A stretch of 64,000 nt of DNA from Rhabditoides inermis (lineage: Eukaryota; Nematoda; Chromadorea; Rhabditida; Rhabditidae), in assembly GCA_963966185.1 (NCBI GenBank), contig CAWZYM010000337.1, forward strand, positions 226,501-290,500, written 5' to 3'. A model generated the notes under the pieces. It was given only the letters and a program-made list of their open reading frames with translations, searched no databases and was not told the origin of the DNA. This document shows, one piece after another, positions 1-10,734 of this stretch. Within the stretch, counting starts at the first letter, position 1; each line of letters begins with the position of its first letter. Made by a program: the position numbers and the translations under genes.

Positions 1-2857
1 CCTCCCCTGAGATCGGCGCTGGCGGCGACGTAGTGGAACGAGTCCATGTTGATGACGTCGATGATCGGAGCGACGACGGCCTTCGGATTCTGAAAAGAGA
101 TCTCTCTCTCTCATATTGAGAACACAAATCTTTGAAAAGACACAAACACTGCGTTTCACATTCACAACAAACTGTGTTCTTCAAGAAATTACACAATAGA
201 CGCTAGGTTTTGAATTGCCACCAATGTCATACAACGCTCACCGGCTCACCCGGAAATTACTTTCGCCTCTTTTTTTCTCCGTACACCACTCCACAAATCG
301 CAGCACATTCACAAGAACATAATCAATGAAAATAACTTCATGTGTCTTCCTTTCTCCCTCCCCCTTTCCCTCCTTCTCTCCTCACCCTCTCAACTCTCAA
401 TTCTCTCTCTCCCTCTCCTCCCCCTCCCTCCCTCTCCCCTCCTTCCTCTCCCCCCACCTGCTTGACCCTGTCCAGCATGGGCTCCAGCCACCCGGCATTG
501 CACTCCACATGCGAGTCGAGAAACGTCAGCACGGGAGCCGTGGCTATGGCCGCGCCCTTCACGCGCGAGCGAATCAGACCTGCAAACGGAAGCGAGTGTG
601 GGATCAATATATGATAATATGAAGTGTGTCCACACACTCGCCTTTGGACCCGCCCATGAAGAAATCAAATGTTTCCTAACTCTCACTGCTCTCACACCTA
701 ACATAAAACCTCAAACTCTTCGCTCGCGAGCGGATCAGACCTGCAACGGTGGCGAGTTCATAATAACTGAGGGAGTCTATAATATAATACCATAGTATGA
801 TCCAATGGATGGGAATTCCCATGCATTTTGCTGGCTCCTTCACTCGCAAGAGCGGATCAGACCAGTTGACCAGTAAACGAGCGGCGTCCACGGGGATCCA
901 TCAAACTGTGGCGACACATGTGTATGCGACCACCAAACACCAACACATCTCACACTTATTTTGCAAATTCTTTTCACACAAGACGACGATTGTTTGAACC
1001 CACTACCAACCTCATTTATACACATCTTGAAACATACATCTCGAAAAACCGAGAACGTTACGCAAAAACATTCATCTTCCTCTTTCTCTGCACGATCTTC
1101 TTTCGAAATGCAACTTATTAGTAATTAGTAACTACTAGTAACTTACTAGTAACTACTAGTAGCATTACTAGTAACTCATACCCGAACCCACCCTCCCTCT
1201 GCGTGTTCCGCAGCACAATCACATCCGCCATCTCGGCAATATCGCGGCCGATCGACTCGTCCTGAAAGAGTGACAAGGTGACAGAGTGACAGATGACAGG
1301 GTGACAGTGACAGTGACAAGGTGACAGAGTGACAGGGGGACAGGATGGAATAGTGAAAAGATGAGTATGAGAGGATGACAGGATGACAGAAGGAGAGGAG
1401 TCAGGACTACAGACCGGCTGGATGACAGACTGTCACTGACAGCGACAGAGATAGGATATAACAGAGTGAAAATGTAGAAAGGTGACAGTGTGACAGGATG
1501 ACAGGACTACAGACAGGCAGGATGACAACGGCAGGGACAGGATGACAGAGGTGACGGGATGATATGATGACAAATTGCACAGTGGCAGTGACTGGGTGAG
1601 AGAAGATGGAATAGTGATAGGATAAGAATGACAGGATGACAGAAAGACGGCCATTGACAGAGTGACAGACGGATGGACAAAGAGTGACAGACAGCCCCAC
1701 CTTGCTCCAGTCGTCTACCAGAATGATCTCCTTCACTTTCCCGGGCGGCGACCGCAGAAAAGCAGTCACCTGAACACAGTATTTGAAAACCAGAAATCTA
1801 AGCTACAGACTTTTTTGTATGCGACTTCGTTCCTATTATAATACAATACAAATACATTTCTAGAAAGTGATTTCTTGTCAGCACATCATCTGACATATAA
1901 AAAAATCTTTTGAAGAAATCAATTGAATTATCACACTACTTTTCTCCATGTCACCAATACCACCCTCCATCCCTCTTCCTTCTTCCTCTCATCCCTCTCT
2001 CTTCCTATCACCCCTCATTTCTCTCTCTTTCTTCTCTCTTCCCCTCTCCCATCCCTCCATCCTTCCCTCTATCCCTCTCTCTCTCTCCCTCTCTCTCTCC
2101 CCCCCCCTACCCACCACTGTCCTCAGCAGCGTACTCCTCGCCTCGTTGTGAAATGTGATGATGATCGAAGTCGCCTCGAGCGAGTCCACCGGGTATTGGA
2201 GAGCCTTGCATCTGCAACCAACCAATCAACCATCACAGCTATCAGCGTATAGGATTCTCAGTGCATAGCTATCAGCTATGTCAGTTATGTCAGCTAACTA
2301 CATATCAGCTACCAGCATTGTTGGATTTTCCATAAACCGTCCACTTCGCGAGACTCAAAACATAAAAATTTGATTCGATTTCGAAAATCGTAGGGGTTTT
2401 TTTCTCCAAGCTTTTAGTGAAATAACCACAAAATTCTATCGAATACGCAAAAAATATAAACATTTCCAAATACCTGCACAAATACGTTCCAATGACTAAT
2501 ACAAAAATTATATATTCAATATACTCAATACATTTCCAAAGTCGTTTAAAACTTAAAGCAACAATGACTCACTGGTACTCTCTGCTGTCGGGAATGGCGC
2601 GATCGGGGCGCTCTGCGTCCGAGGCGGCCTGTAAAGGACTCATCTCTCTCTCTCTCTCTCCCTCTCTCTCTCCTTTTCTCTCCCTCCCTCGCTCTCTCTC
2701 CCATCTCTCTCTCATCCCTCTCCCTCCCCCCACCTGGTTGAACTTGTTCGCCGCGTACTTGTCCTCCCCCGGCTGCAGCTTCCCCTTCGCTAGGTACTCG
2801 TCGTAGTTGAACGCATTCCACGCAACGCCAGCGCCTAGAGAGGGGGACGTAAAGGAG

Positions 2858-2899
<42 letters not shown>

Positions 2900-5800
2900 A
2901 GAGAGAGGGGGGGAGAGGAGGAGAGAGGAGGAGACGGAGGAGGAGGAGAGATCCTCACCCTTCCTCTCTATCCTCTCCGTGTTCTCAGGCAGTTTCACGT
3001 CGGCCGCCTTGGCAGCGATCTGAAGACAACAAAACATCGATAATGAACAAGTAATAACTATAATGAACACGATAAAGCGTTAGTAACAACCCACCGGCCG
3101 CTACCGCTACCCCCAATCAATCAATATTCTTCCAGTCAATAAATCAATACCCGAACCACCCACCGGCTGCTCCACTCCTCCCACACTCTTCTCCATCTTT
3201 TCTGCCACATCCAGATCCGCCGGCACACCCACGGGATCTATAACATCTTTCAATCAATCAATCAATCAATCAAACACTTTTCTCCAACTCTATAATCTTC
3301 AATAACCATAGCAATCTTGAATACTTGCGAGTGCTGGACACGCACACGCGACGCAAAATATATACAATATACAAATATATACACCTCCTCCTGCTCCTGC
3401 TCCTCCCTCTCCGTCTCCTCCGTCCAACTCCGCCTCGGCCTCTTCCTTCTCCACCGAGTGTGCCGACATCTGCTGGGGAACCTGAAAGACCTCGCTATTC
3501 AACGATATTCATTTCCATATCAACTCAAGTTTCAACATCATCCTCATCAGATCCTGAAAATAACACAACAAAGAAGATGAATGAGACGAGTAAACTAAAC
3601 TCACAAATCCTTCTCATTTCCCTGTCCATATCCCACTCCCACACCACCACCGTATTCAACATCAGCCTACACAGCCCGGACACTACGCCAAACTTTAAAA
3701 TACACCGAAAACAAGTTCCAACATCGACCAATCACCCGCGCTGTCGAATCTAACTCAATACGTATCTCCGAACACAAACCAAAAGAAGAACCATTGATTA
3801 ATGATTCTCACTCAGCATAATCATCACCATTATGGCATGAATGCCCGAAATTACATCAATGAAATTAATATGAAAGAAAATAAATCGCATTAATTTGAAA
3901 AAAAGAGTTGCATATTCACGCTTGTACGTTTTAAAAGAAAATGTTTATTAATCAAATAGAAATAGACTCACCACCACTTTATCTGGCTAGTATTAAACAA
4001 ACCCCAAGTTATAGTTTACCCAAATTTGCCCTCAAAACGACCCAATGCATAGGACATAATATAGAGAGCAAAAACCAAAAGGTGATACATTTTTGGCCGC
4101 CACTGTAGGCTGCGCAAGAGCGATAACTTTTCCTTTGATCTATCTTCCTCTGATCTACCCCACAGCGCGCGGCTCAAGTATTGAGCGAATATAAGTAGAA
4201 AGTGAAATAACACTCACCATCACCTTTCCATGTTAATATATAAACTATAAAATAGACACTTATTAATTACCTATAGATTTAAAGGAGCATACCACTCTAA
4301 ATTTTGTGAATAAACTACAACTAGCACGTGAAAATATATGAAAATACGATCTCTTTTCATGAATAAAATGTATGCTGAAAAAGAACAGATCATGTAAAAT
4401 AGGTGTCCTGGAAAATTCATCACTTCATCACTTCATCACATGTGATGAAGTGATGAAGTGATGAAGTGATGAAGTGATGAAGTGATGAAGTGATGAAGTG
4501 ATGAAGTTTCAATTTTCTTTTTTTCTTTTTAACTTTTTTTTCTTAAAAGTACTTTGTAACTTGTTGTTTGTAAACTTTTAATCGTTTTTTACTAGTTTTA
4601 GCTTTTCTCTATAGCGATAACCATAACGACGTGAAAGGCGACATGGCAGAAGCGGAAGATATCTTGTCAATTTACATAAAAGAGGAAGGGGACGATGTTC
4701 CTGGGAAGTTGGGAAGTTTCTTCTTCCTATTTCATGCTCTTCATCTTCATCCGTGTTTGAGGGACGTTCACGCAAGCAAACCCTTATCCACCAACGTAAC
4801 CTGACGTCGTCAATACGTCGTCATCTTTCGTTGGTATGGCGGCAAGAGCGCAATTGGTACAAAACGATCTTGTTGTAGCATTCTACAATAGCACATCATC
4901 ATTTGCATCCTACAAGTTTTCAAGTAAGGATTTTCTTCATCTTGGAACGGACATCTGTTGCCGTTGCCGATTGAAAGTTTACAAAAAAATTACATTTCAT
5001 TTTTTACAAATTAAAAAAAAGTTTGTCAAAAAAAAGGAAAATTGAAACTTCATCACTTCATCACTTCATCACTTCATCACTTCATCATTTCATCACATGT
5101 GATGAAGTGATGAAGTCAAAGTGATGAAGTGATGAAGTGATGAATTTTCCAGGATGCCTGTAAAATAGGTGTTCGTAAATTTCGTAGTGTATGGGATTGC
5201 CTCCGGTCTGCGCGCACACTCGCGGAGTGTGCGCGCAGACCGGGGGCAGTCCCATACACTACGAAAAGTTGTGGGTCGCACGTTTCGTTTCCGACGATTG
5301 GTTTCACGTTTGTTATTTTATACTCTCAATATCTTTTAAATATTTCTATTGTTCACAGTTTCTCTGAACCATGTAGAAGTGAAAAGATAACTCGTTTTCT
5401 GGTAAAATACGCGTTTGAGTTCCATTGGATCATTGTTCACTAACAATTTTTTGAGAAATTATGTTTTGTAAACTGGGAAATACAATTTCGTATTCACCGA
5501 AATTTGACATGTTCATACTACATATTCGAAAAGAATCCATGACATGAATTTTAGAGTGGTACTTTCCTTTAAAAAGAATAAAACGACTCACGACGATCTT
5601 ATCCGGCTGCATCGCCGGCTGACCAGGACCGCGAAGTGCCGGGTTGCGGACCGCCGCCAACTTCCCGCCCCACTGAAAGACGGCGAGGGTTGCGAGAACA
5701 AAGCTGCCATGATTCAACCCGAACCCGGCTGGGAAAACGGAACCATAGAGGGGAGGACATGTGATTTGAAACGGAATTAGAACATATGGCAAAAGTTGAA

Positions 5801-6900
5801 GGCCGCCCCACTGAAACACGGCAAGAGTGGCACATTACAACATAAGAATACAAAGATAGCAAATGCACATTGCACCAGAGTGGGAAGACATGACCGCATA
5901 ACAGCCCGATAGGTACCATAGAAAAGCCGGACAGTGGGAGGACACGTTATTCACATACCAAGCTCAGAGACCCAGTGAATTAGATCATGGCAAAAAAAAA
6001 TGACAGAGAAATTAGCAACCCTCGAAGCCGCGCCGCTGGTAACGAGAGAACACTGACTGACGTGAGTTGCAAAAGGAGGCAGAGCGTCTTCCTCCATCGT
6101 GATCATTGGACTGATAACTGATAACTGACTGCAATGACACTGCTCGCAGTGCGGTCAGTCTCTAGTAAGCCATTCGTGAGTGTTTCGAAGGGATAGCAAA
6201 GCATTCCGAAGTGTTCGAGGGCATTCGGGAGTATTCCGAAGACAATTCGGGAGTGCTCTGAGGGCGATTCGATAGGCAATTCTAAAGTGTTTCGAAGAGA
6301 CTGACCGCAACTAAAAAATAAGGAGCAAACTGGATCAGAAACGAGACTAGCACCTAGCGTCATATGCAAAGTAAAATTATGAAAAATGTTTTCTTTTTTT
6401 AAATCTTGTCAAAGTACATTCAGACAGCACAAAAAAAGTGAAAAGTGCATGACATTTCACTTTTTCGAAACACATAGAAAACCACGGGAAATGAGCAGCG
6501 GGAAATGAATAATCCACGCGACATTAATAGAAGGATCAATGCTTTGATCGCTTTCGATACATAGATGAACGCCACAACTACAATCCCAGGTTCCCACTCC
6601 CATGTTTATGTTCGCAGAAGCGTCGGCTCTCTCACCCTGCGAGGCACCTCCTCCTTCTTCTCCTTCTCCGGTTTGTGTTCCCAATTCACTCCCCTCGTAC
6701 TCTTTTCCACGTGAAAAATCTACAACACATCCATGCTCCAATCAAAGTATGAACTAAAGCATGATAGAAAAAAAAAACCAACAAAACCAACCGACCGGCG
6801 CTCTCTCGCGGCTCTCACTGTCGGTGAGCAAGTATCCGATAGCCCCGAGCCATCCCAACACCACCAGAACAACGAGCGTCTTGGCGCGACAACGCGGCAT
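1..6900 (-). CDS. GALNT2: Polypeptide N-acetylgalactosaminyltransferase, GALNT2/gly-4-like (3' end outside window)
   Basis: Golgi type II membrane enzyme that starts mucin-type O-glycosylation by moving GalNAc from UDP-GalNAc to Ser/Thr. Exons in coding order: 6796-6900, 6636-6719, 5592-5672, 3385-3481, 3164-3237, 2959-3019, 2734-2834, 2573-2628, 2115-2211, 1701-1769, 1192-1261, 458-579, 1-89; all junctions are GT-AG and keep frame, giving 368 residues before the edge. Residues 1-35 hold a short basic cytosolic tail and signal anchor ([16 protein letters not shown]). About 36-165 is a low-complexity stem. Catalytic domain: [44 protein letters not shown], then the metal-binding DSH at 320-322 in [18 protein letters not shown], and [12 protein letters not shown]...ADLRGG. 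This resembles GALNT2 more than other isoforms. The residue after DSH is V where GALNT2 has C. The rest of the catalytic domain and the ricin-type lectin domain lie to the left of the window. Weakest joins are the two N-terminal introns. Confidence 0.93.
350..455. repeat. Pyrimidine-rich low-complexity tract at GALNT exon 12 donor
   Basis: CCCTCT/CTCT-rich on the plus strand, so purine-rich on the sense strand. It begins about 2 bases past the GT at 457-456. Confidence 0.85.
715..880 (-). repeat. Two decayed copies of the 5' edge of GALNT exon 12
   Basis: The exon 12 acceptor and its first codons (cag|GTCTGATTCGCTCGCG, 579 downward) recur at about 742 (CAG|GTCTGATCCGCTCGCGAG) and 862 (GGTCTGATCCGCTC), both further upstream in the same intron. 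Spacing is about 164 and 121 bp. Neither copy reads on as protein (each meets a stop or loses the family sequence), so they look like tandem duplication relics. Confidence 0.7.
1265..1695. repeat. TGACAG-type minisatellite in GALNT intron
   Basis: Degenerate 8-9 bp units of the form GTGACAGA/GGATGACA fill almost the whole intron between the exons at 1192-1261 and 1701-1769. Nothing coding is seen in it. Confidence 0.85.
1965..2110. repeat. CT-rich tract at GALNT exon 9 donor
   Basis: CT/CCCT repeats ending in a C run that abuts the donor at 2114-2113; purine-rich on the sense strand. Confidence 0.85.
2640..2730. repeat. CT microsatellite at GALNT exon 7 donor
   Basis: (CT)n and CCCT units between exons 7 and 8, starting 3 bases past the donor of exon 7. 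It makes up most of the short intron. Confidence 0.85.
2856..2950. repeat. GA microsatellite at GALNT exon 6 donor
   Basis: (GA)n with a G run and GGA units between exons 6 and 7; pyrimidine-rich on the sense strand, so its orientation is opposite to that of the neighbouring introns. Confidence 0.85.
4406..5158. mobile_element. Foldback (long-TIR) element with octamer-repeat ends
   Basis: Both ends start TCCTGGAAAATTCATCAC in inverted orientation, followed by tandem TTCATCAC/GTGATGAA octamers with a central CACATGTG palindrome at each side. Homology continues inward (GTGATGAAGTTTCAATTTTC and TTTGTAAACTTT...AATCG on both arms), so the inverted repeats are roughly 200 bp. The 13-bp word TGTAAAATAGGTG flanks both sides (4393-4405, 5159-5171), as a target duplication would. 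No transposase is seen inside. It lies in the 2.1 kb GALNT intron between exons 3 and 4. Confidence 0.75.
5181..5265. ncRNA. Near-perfect 40-bp stem hairpin (possible small-RNA precursor or tiny MITE)
   Basis: Arms 5181-5220 and 5226-5265 are reverse complements except at two positions, both of which become G-U pairs in plus-strand RNA. The loop is CGCGG. The whole thing sits 9 bases right of the foldback element's flanking direct repeat, inside a GALNT intron. Whether it is transcribed on its own is unknown. The stem is more perfect than in a typical animal pre-miRNA, so a very short inverted-repeat transposon is an alternative. Confidence 0.45.
5800..6080 (-). repeat. Decayed duplicate(s) of the GALNT exon 3 acceptor region
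   Basis: The block CGCCCCACTGAAAGACGGCG, spanning the exon 3 start and acceptor (5664-5683), recurs as CGCCCCACTGAAACACGGCA near 5804, followed by matching downstream words (ACCATAGA..., GGGAGGACA, GAATTAGA..CAT..GGCAAAA) in the same order. A third, weaker copy seems to begin near 6020. Unit length is roughly 140-220 bp. Confidence 0.6.
6151..6308. mobile_element. MITE with GGTCAGTCTCT inverted ends
   Basis: Perfect 13-bp terminal inverted repeats GCGGTCAGTCTCT / AGAGACTGACCGC bound a 158-bp insert rich in TTCGAAG/TTCCGAAG words. It lies in the GALNT intron between exons 2 and 3. Related copies lie at 11201-11327 and 54086-54199. Confidence 0.7.
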
Positions 6901-9900
6901 CACTGCAAATAGGAATGTAAAAAAATAATATAATATCATCGCTGCAATTAGCAAAGTGATATAGTAAAGAGATGTGATCGTAAAAATTATCACATCCACA
7001 TTAACGTGATATCTCCGAAACATTATTCGTGGGATTTTAGAAAAGGAAAACACTATGCGCGTGGAGTGAAAATGACAAGTGGAGTAGTGCTTCTTCGAAA
7101 ACAACACTGCATTCCACATCAATACATGACATTTTCACATAATCTCGACTCACACTCACCCACAAGCCCGGTTAGAAACCCGCACTCCTTTTCCCACACT
7201 CACCTTTCCCTAAGAGGCTCTCTCTCTCCCTCCCTCTCTCTCCCTCCCGTGTCTCGCTACCTCGATTATCCCCTACGGGATCCATTCAAGCGAACACTTC
7301 TCCTTCCCCCCTCTCTCTCCCCCCCGCTCTCTCTCTCTCTTTCTCTCTCTGCTCTGCACTCTAATCAGCATGTGCGCAAGGTATCCTCCTTTCCACAAAA
7401 AGATGAAATATGATAAAACGTGCTTACTTTCATCAAATCGCAGCAATCTCATAGAAGCCCGTCAGTCAATAGCGAATAGACACTCTCATTCCAATCTCTC
7501 TCTCTCTCTCTCTCTCGCACAGCGCACATATAAACAAAGCTGGCAATTGCGGATTGCGCACCTCCCCCCCCCGTCCGGTCGATTCAAATCCAAAGCAGCA
7601 CATCGCACAAAAACCGTACACACAACGGGGGCCGAATGGAGACGAGCACGTCGTCATCGCATCGGGCGATGGTAGCTGAGTGCTACATCGAAAGATGAAA
7701 GTGTAGGCTACTCGCAGTTCCTACCATCGACACTTCCTTTCCTCCTATCGCCAAGGGCTCAGCCGCTCTCCTCGGACTCTCCCGATTCGACATCTAATAC
7801 AGTCGTGTCCTTCCCGCACAGAGAGACACAGACATCAGACACGTTATCCCTATATTCTACACCAATGGATTCACTGATCCGAAAAATATCTTCTTCTTTT
7901 TTTGTTTAGCCGGTTGAATCCGGGGTCCTCCTAGTTGAGAACAAGATGGGGGTTCTTGGATTACGACAACGTCAGCAGAGGGAGTTGGGTTGGGTGGCGT
8001 CGGACGTCTTGAATTCCGTTCTTGAGTCCGTAGATGGTGCTGTGACGCCTTCTGGCTACCATGAGAGTGGTTTGCCACACCACAGGGGCTTGGAGAATTT
8101 CGCAAGAATGGTTGACTCCGAGGGGGATCGAACCAGCGACCATGAGATTGAGAGACGAACGCTCTATCCACTGAGCCGCGCCCCCGGCTTTCTAATTTTA
8201 ATTTCAAACTTTCAATCGAGCAGAGCAACCACTCACAACAATTGCAGAAACCAATACGCAACTACCTAACCAATGCATAACTGATAATCGCTCAATATTA
8301 AAAAAAGCTTCTCGATTTTCCCTTCATCAAGATCTATAAACAGCGAGCTCAGACAAACACAGATAATACGAATACCTTTATATTCCGATAGCTTTATCAT
8401 TCTAGATAATGATATTATTCTAGATCCACACTACGCGTGGGCGTGAACCACGAAAAAATAAGTTTCACCATCATTACATACGATTGAAAAACCACTTGAA
8501 TCAATACATCGATCCACTTTGAAATGTTCAATGCCAGTACTCCTAGAAAAACAAATAGATTATAGAAATACACATTAAAATATTGAAACTGAAAAAGGAG
8601 TGGACCTAATGATAGAAACTCCATAGATTAAAATATGGGAAATCACACTAAAATACTGAAACTGCAAATGGAGTCGACTGCTCCTTTTCCTGCTCCTGCT
8701 CCCACAATCTTCCGATATTTTCGCGTGTGGTGTGTAATTTGAGAACGCCCCCCCAACGAAACCACATCTCCACGATTCCCCCATTTTGACCATGTGAAAA
8801 TATATCCCCCTCTCTCTCTCCTCCTTTCCCTCCTCCTCCCCCTCTCTCTCTTATCCTCCTCCTCTCTCTCTCTCTTTTTCTACTCCTCTCTCTTACCTAT
8901 GATGGAATCGTGTTCTCTCACACCTACGACAGCCCCTTTCATTCCCCTCCTCCTCTCCGCTCAAAAGAAAAAGCCAGGAAGCCACCCTTCCTTTCTCATT
9001 CAATTTCGCATTTCCCGTCTCCCTAGAAGTTCAATTTCCAGCCCAGCTAGTCACACTCACAACTCACAAAATGAATGGCGCGCACATATGTTTCTTTCTT
9101 TCCTTCTCTCCCTCTCTCTCTCTCTTTCTTTCTCTCTCTCTCGTCCTTTGTCACCACATCTGCATCCACCAGCGATAAACAGTGAAACCGCGACCCTTGT
9201 CCAAACCTTCAAACCAGCTGCATACGAAAACAACACAATCCAAAAAAAAATAAAGAAGAAGACTCACTTATGAGACAATATCTCCGCGTAAATTCGTAAA
9301 TGTGTCGTCGTCTTGCCTCACTCTCTCTCACTCACCCCGCTCAAACTCGCATCTGCAATGAATAATACACATAAAAATTATCACAAAATCATGGAATGAA
9401 AAAAGAGAGAGATACACTCTCGGAAAGAGAACCGATAGACCAGAGGTCGAAACAAGCGAGCGATAGCGGGTGTCACGAATTGTTTATTCCAGGAAGCAGC
9501 GGGAGGGCTATTCCATGCCTACACACGCAACAAACACCGGCCGATTCACAATCGATATAATAGTCCAATCTCACTCTCCCCTCTCACGCTCTCACCACCA
9601 AGGGGACAATCGTGAGAAAACGACAAAACGACACGACGAAATTGCCCTCGGGAGCTCCTTTCACACACAAAACGCTCTCTCTCTACACCTAAAGTATGGC
9701 ATCCTACAATAAAATATTATATACAATCAACAAAACAAAAACAACAACAATGGGGCTGGTGGCACAATCTGAGCGCATCTGGAGTCGGCTCTCGCGTAGC
9801 TCTCTGAAATTGGCGCGGTAACACTCTTTTGAGAGAGTGAGAGAGTGAGACTGAGGGCGAGGGAACAGAGAGGAGTGAGAGAGCGGGCAGACGGACAGAG

Positions 9901-10194
9901 ATAGGCCAGGACTTGTTACACCCATAACACATTCCCTGGAGCATTGCGCAGTCTCTCTCCGCGTGGCAACGAGAGAGAGAAAGAGAGGGAGGGGGATGGG
10001 GCCACGACATTATGAGCGATCGCTTCACGTCGTAATATGACACAAATTACTCCAAGAGGTTCGCAACAGACGCCGTTGCATAGGGTAAACAAGTAAACAA
10101 GTAAACACACACGAACATGCCTTGCAACTCGCTAAAATACAGAAACTGGAAACCCCAAAGAGAAAGTAGAAATGATGAGCCCGAGGGCACATCC
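6901..10194. other. Intergenic region between GALNT start and FARS2 3' flank
   Basis: About 3.3 kb upstream of the GALNT start codon. It holds CT tracts (about 7205-7350, 7495-7520, 8803-8890, 9100-9145), the SINE at 7895-8192, a short tandem duplication at about 8562-8685, and no coding region that I can support. The GALNT promoter should lie here but no core element is recognisable. Confidence 0.6.
7895..8192 (-). mobile_element. tRNA-derived SINE, family 1
   Basis: Read on the minus strand it starts with a tRNA-like head: GGGGGCGCGGCTCAGTGGAT (box A) and GGTTCGATCCC (box B), about 50 nt apart. A non-tRNA body of about 200 bp follows, ending in an A-rich tail (AAACAAAAAAAGAAGAAG). The D stem pairs (GCTC/GAGC), but the anticodon and T stems do not fold well, so this is a retroposon head rather than a working tRNA gene. 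Confidence 0.72.
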
Positions 10195-10635
10195 AAACAA
10201 AAAAGAGAGAGGAGACAAGAAATGATTAGAGAGACCGAGAACTCATTTCCTCCCTTTCCTACCTCTACCATCTGCACCCCGAAAAAGACATCAAAATACA
10301 AAGAGATAAGCACCTTCTACCAACCCGCCATCTCCCAACTACCGTAACTTCAAACCTAAAGGAGAAGGAGAAGACGAAAAGAGAAATGATAAAGACAAAG
10401 CCAAGGACAGACTTAGACTTACCTCCTACCGCAACAACACAGCAAAGGGAGAAGAGACCAGAAATGATAAGAACGAGGACTCACTTCATCTCCCCCATTA
10501 TCTACCGTTGGCAGACTCAGATTCAGATCCACGAAGATGCAACAGCTTCAGACAGATCGCAGATGCATGGATGGACAGACTCACCCTCTCCCATCTTCTC
10601 CCTCGTCTACCGCATCTGCACCCCAAACAAACACA

Positions 10636-10693
<58 letters not shown>

Positions 10694-10734
10694 GAAATGA
10701 TTAGACCTAGAACCCACCTCCCCCTCCCTCCCGT
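10195..10734 (-). repeat. Array of decayed copies of the FARS2 terminal-exon end
   Basis: The true end of FARS2 (TCTACCGCATCTGCACGCCG on plus, 10734-10753) has relatives at about 10262-10282 (TCTACCATCTGCACCCCGAA), 10498-10506 (partial) and 10603-10625 (TCTACCGCATCTGCACCCCA). Each is preceded by a similar module: GA-rich stretch, GAAATGATTAGA/GAAATGATAA, then ACTCA or ACC with a CT-rich stretch. So units of about 110-170 bp were duplicated in tandem downstream of the stop codon and then drifted. Includes (GA)n at 10639-10692. Confidence 0.65.

Noticed and set aside
8105..8180. Functional tRNA gene on the minus strand
   Set aside because: Boxes A and B are good, but the anticodon and T stems do not pair and a shared A-rich-tailed body follows, so a SINE head fits better.
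8794..9273. 159-codon Leu/Ser-rich plus-strand frame
   Set aside because: Low-complexity pyrimidine tracts with no splice context or recognisable domain.
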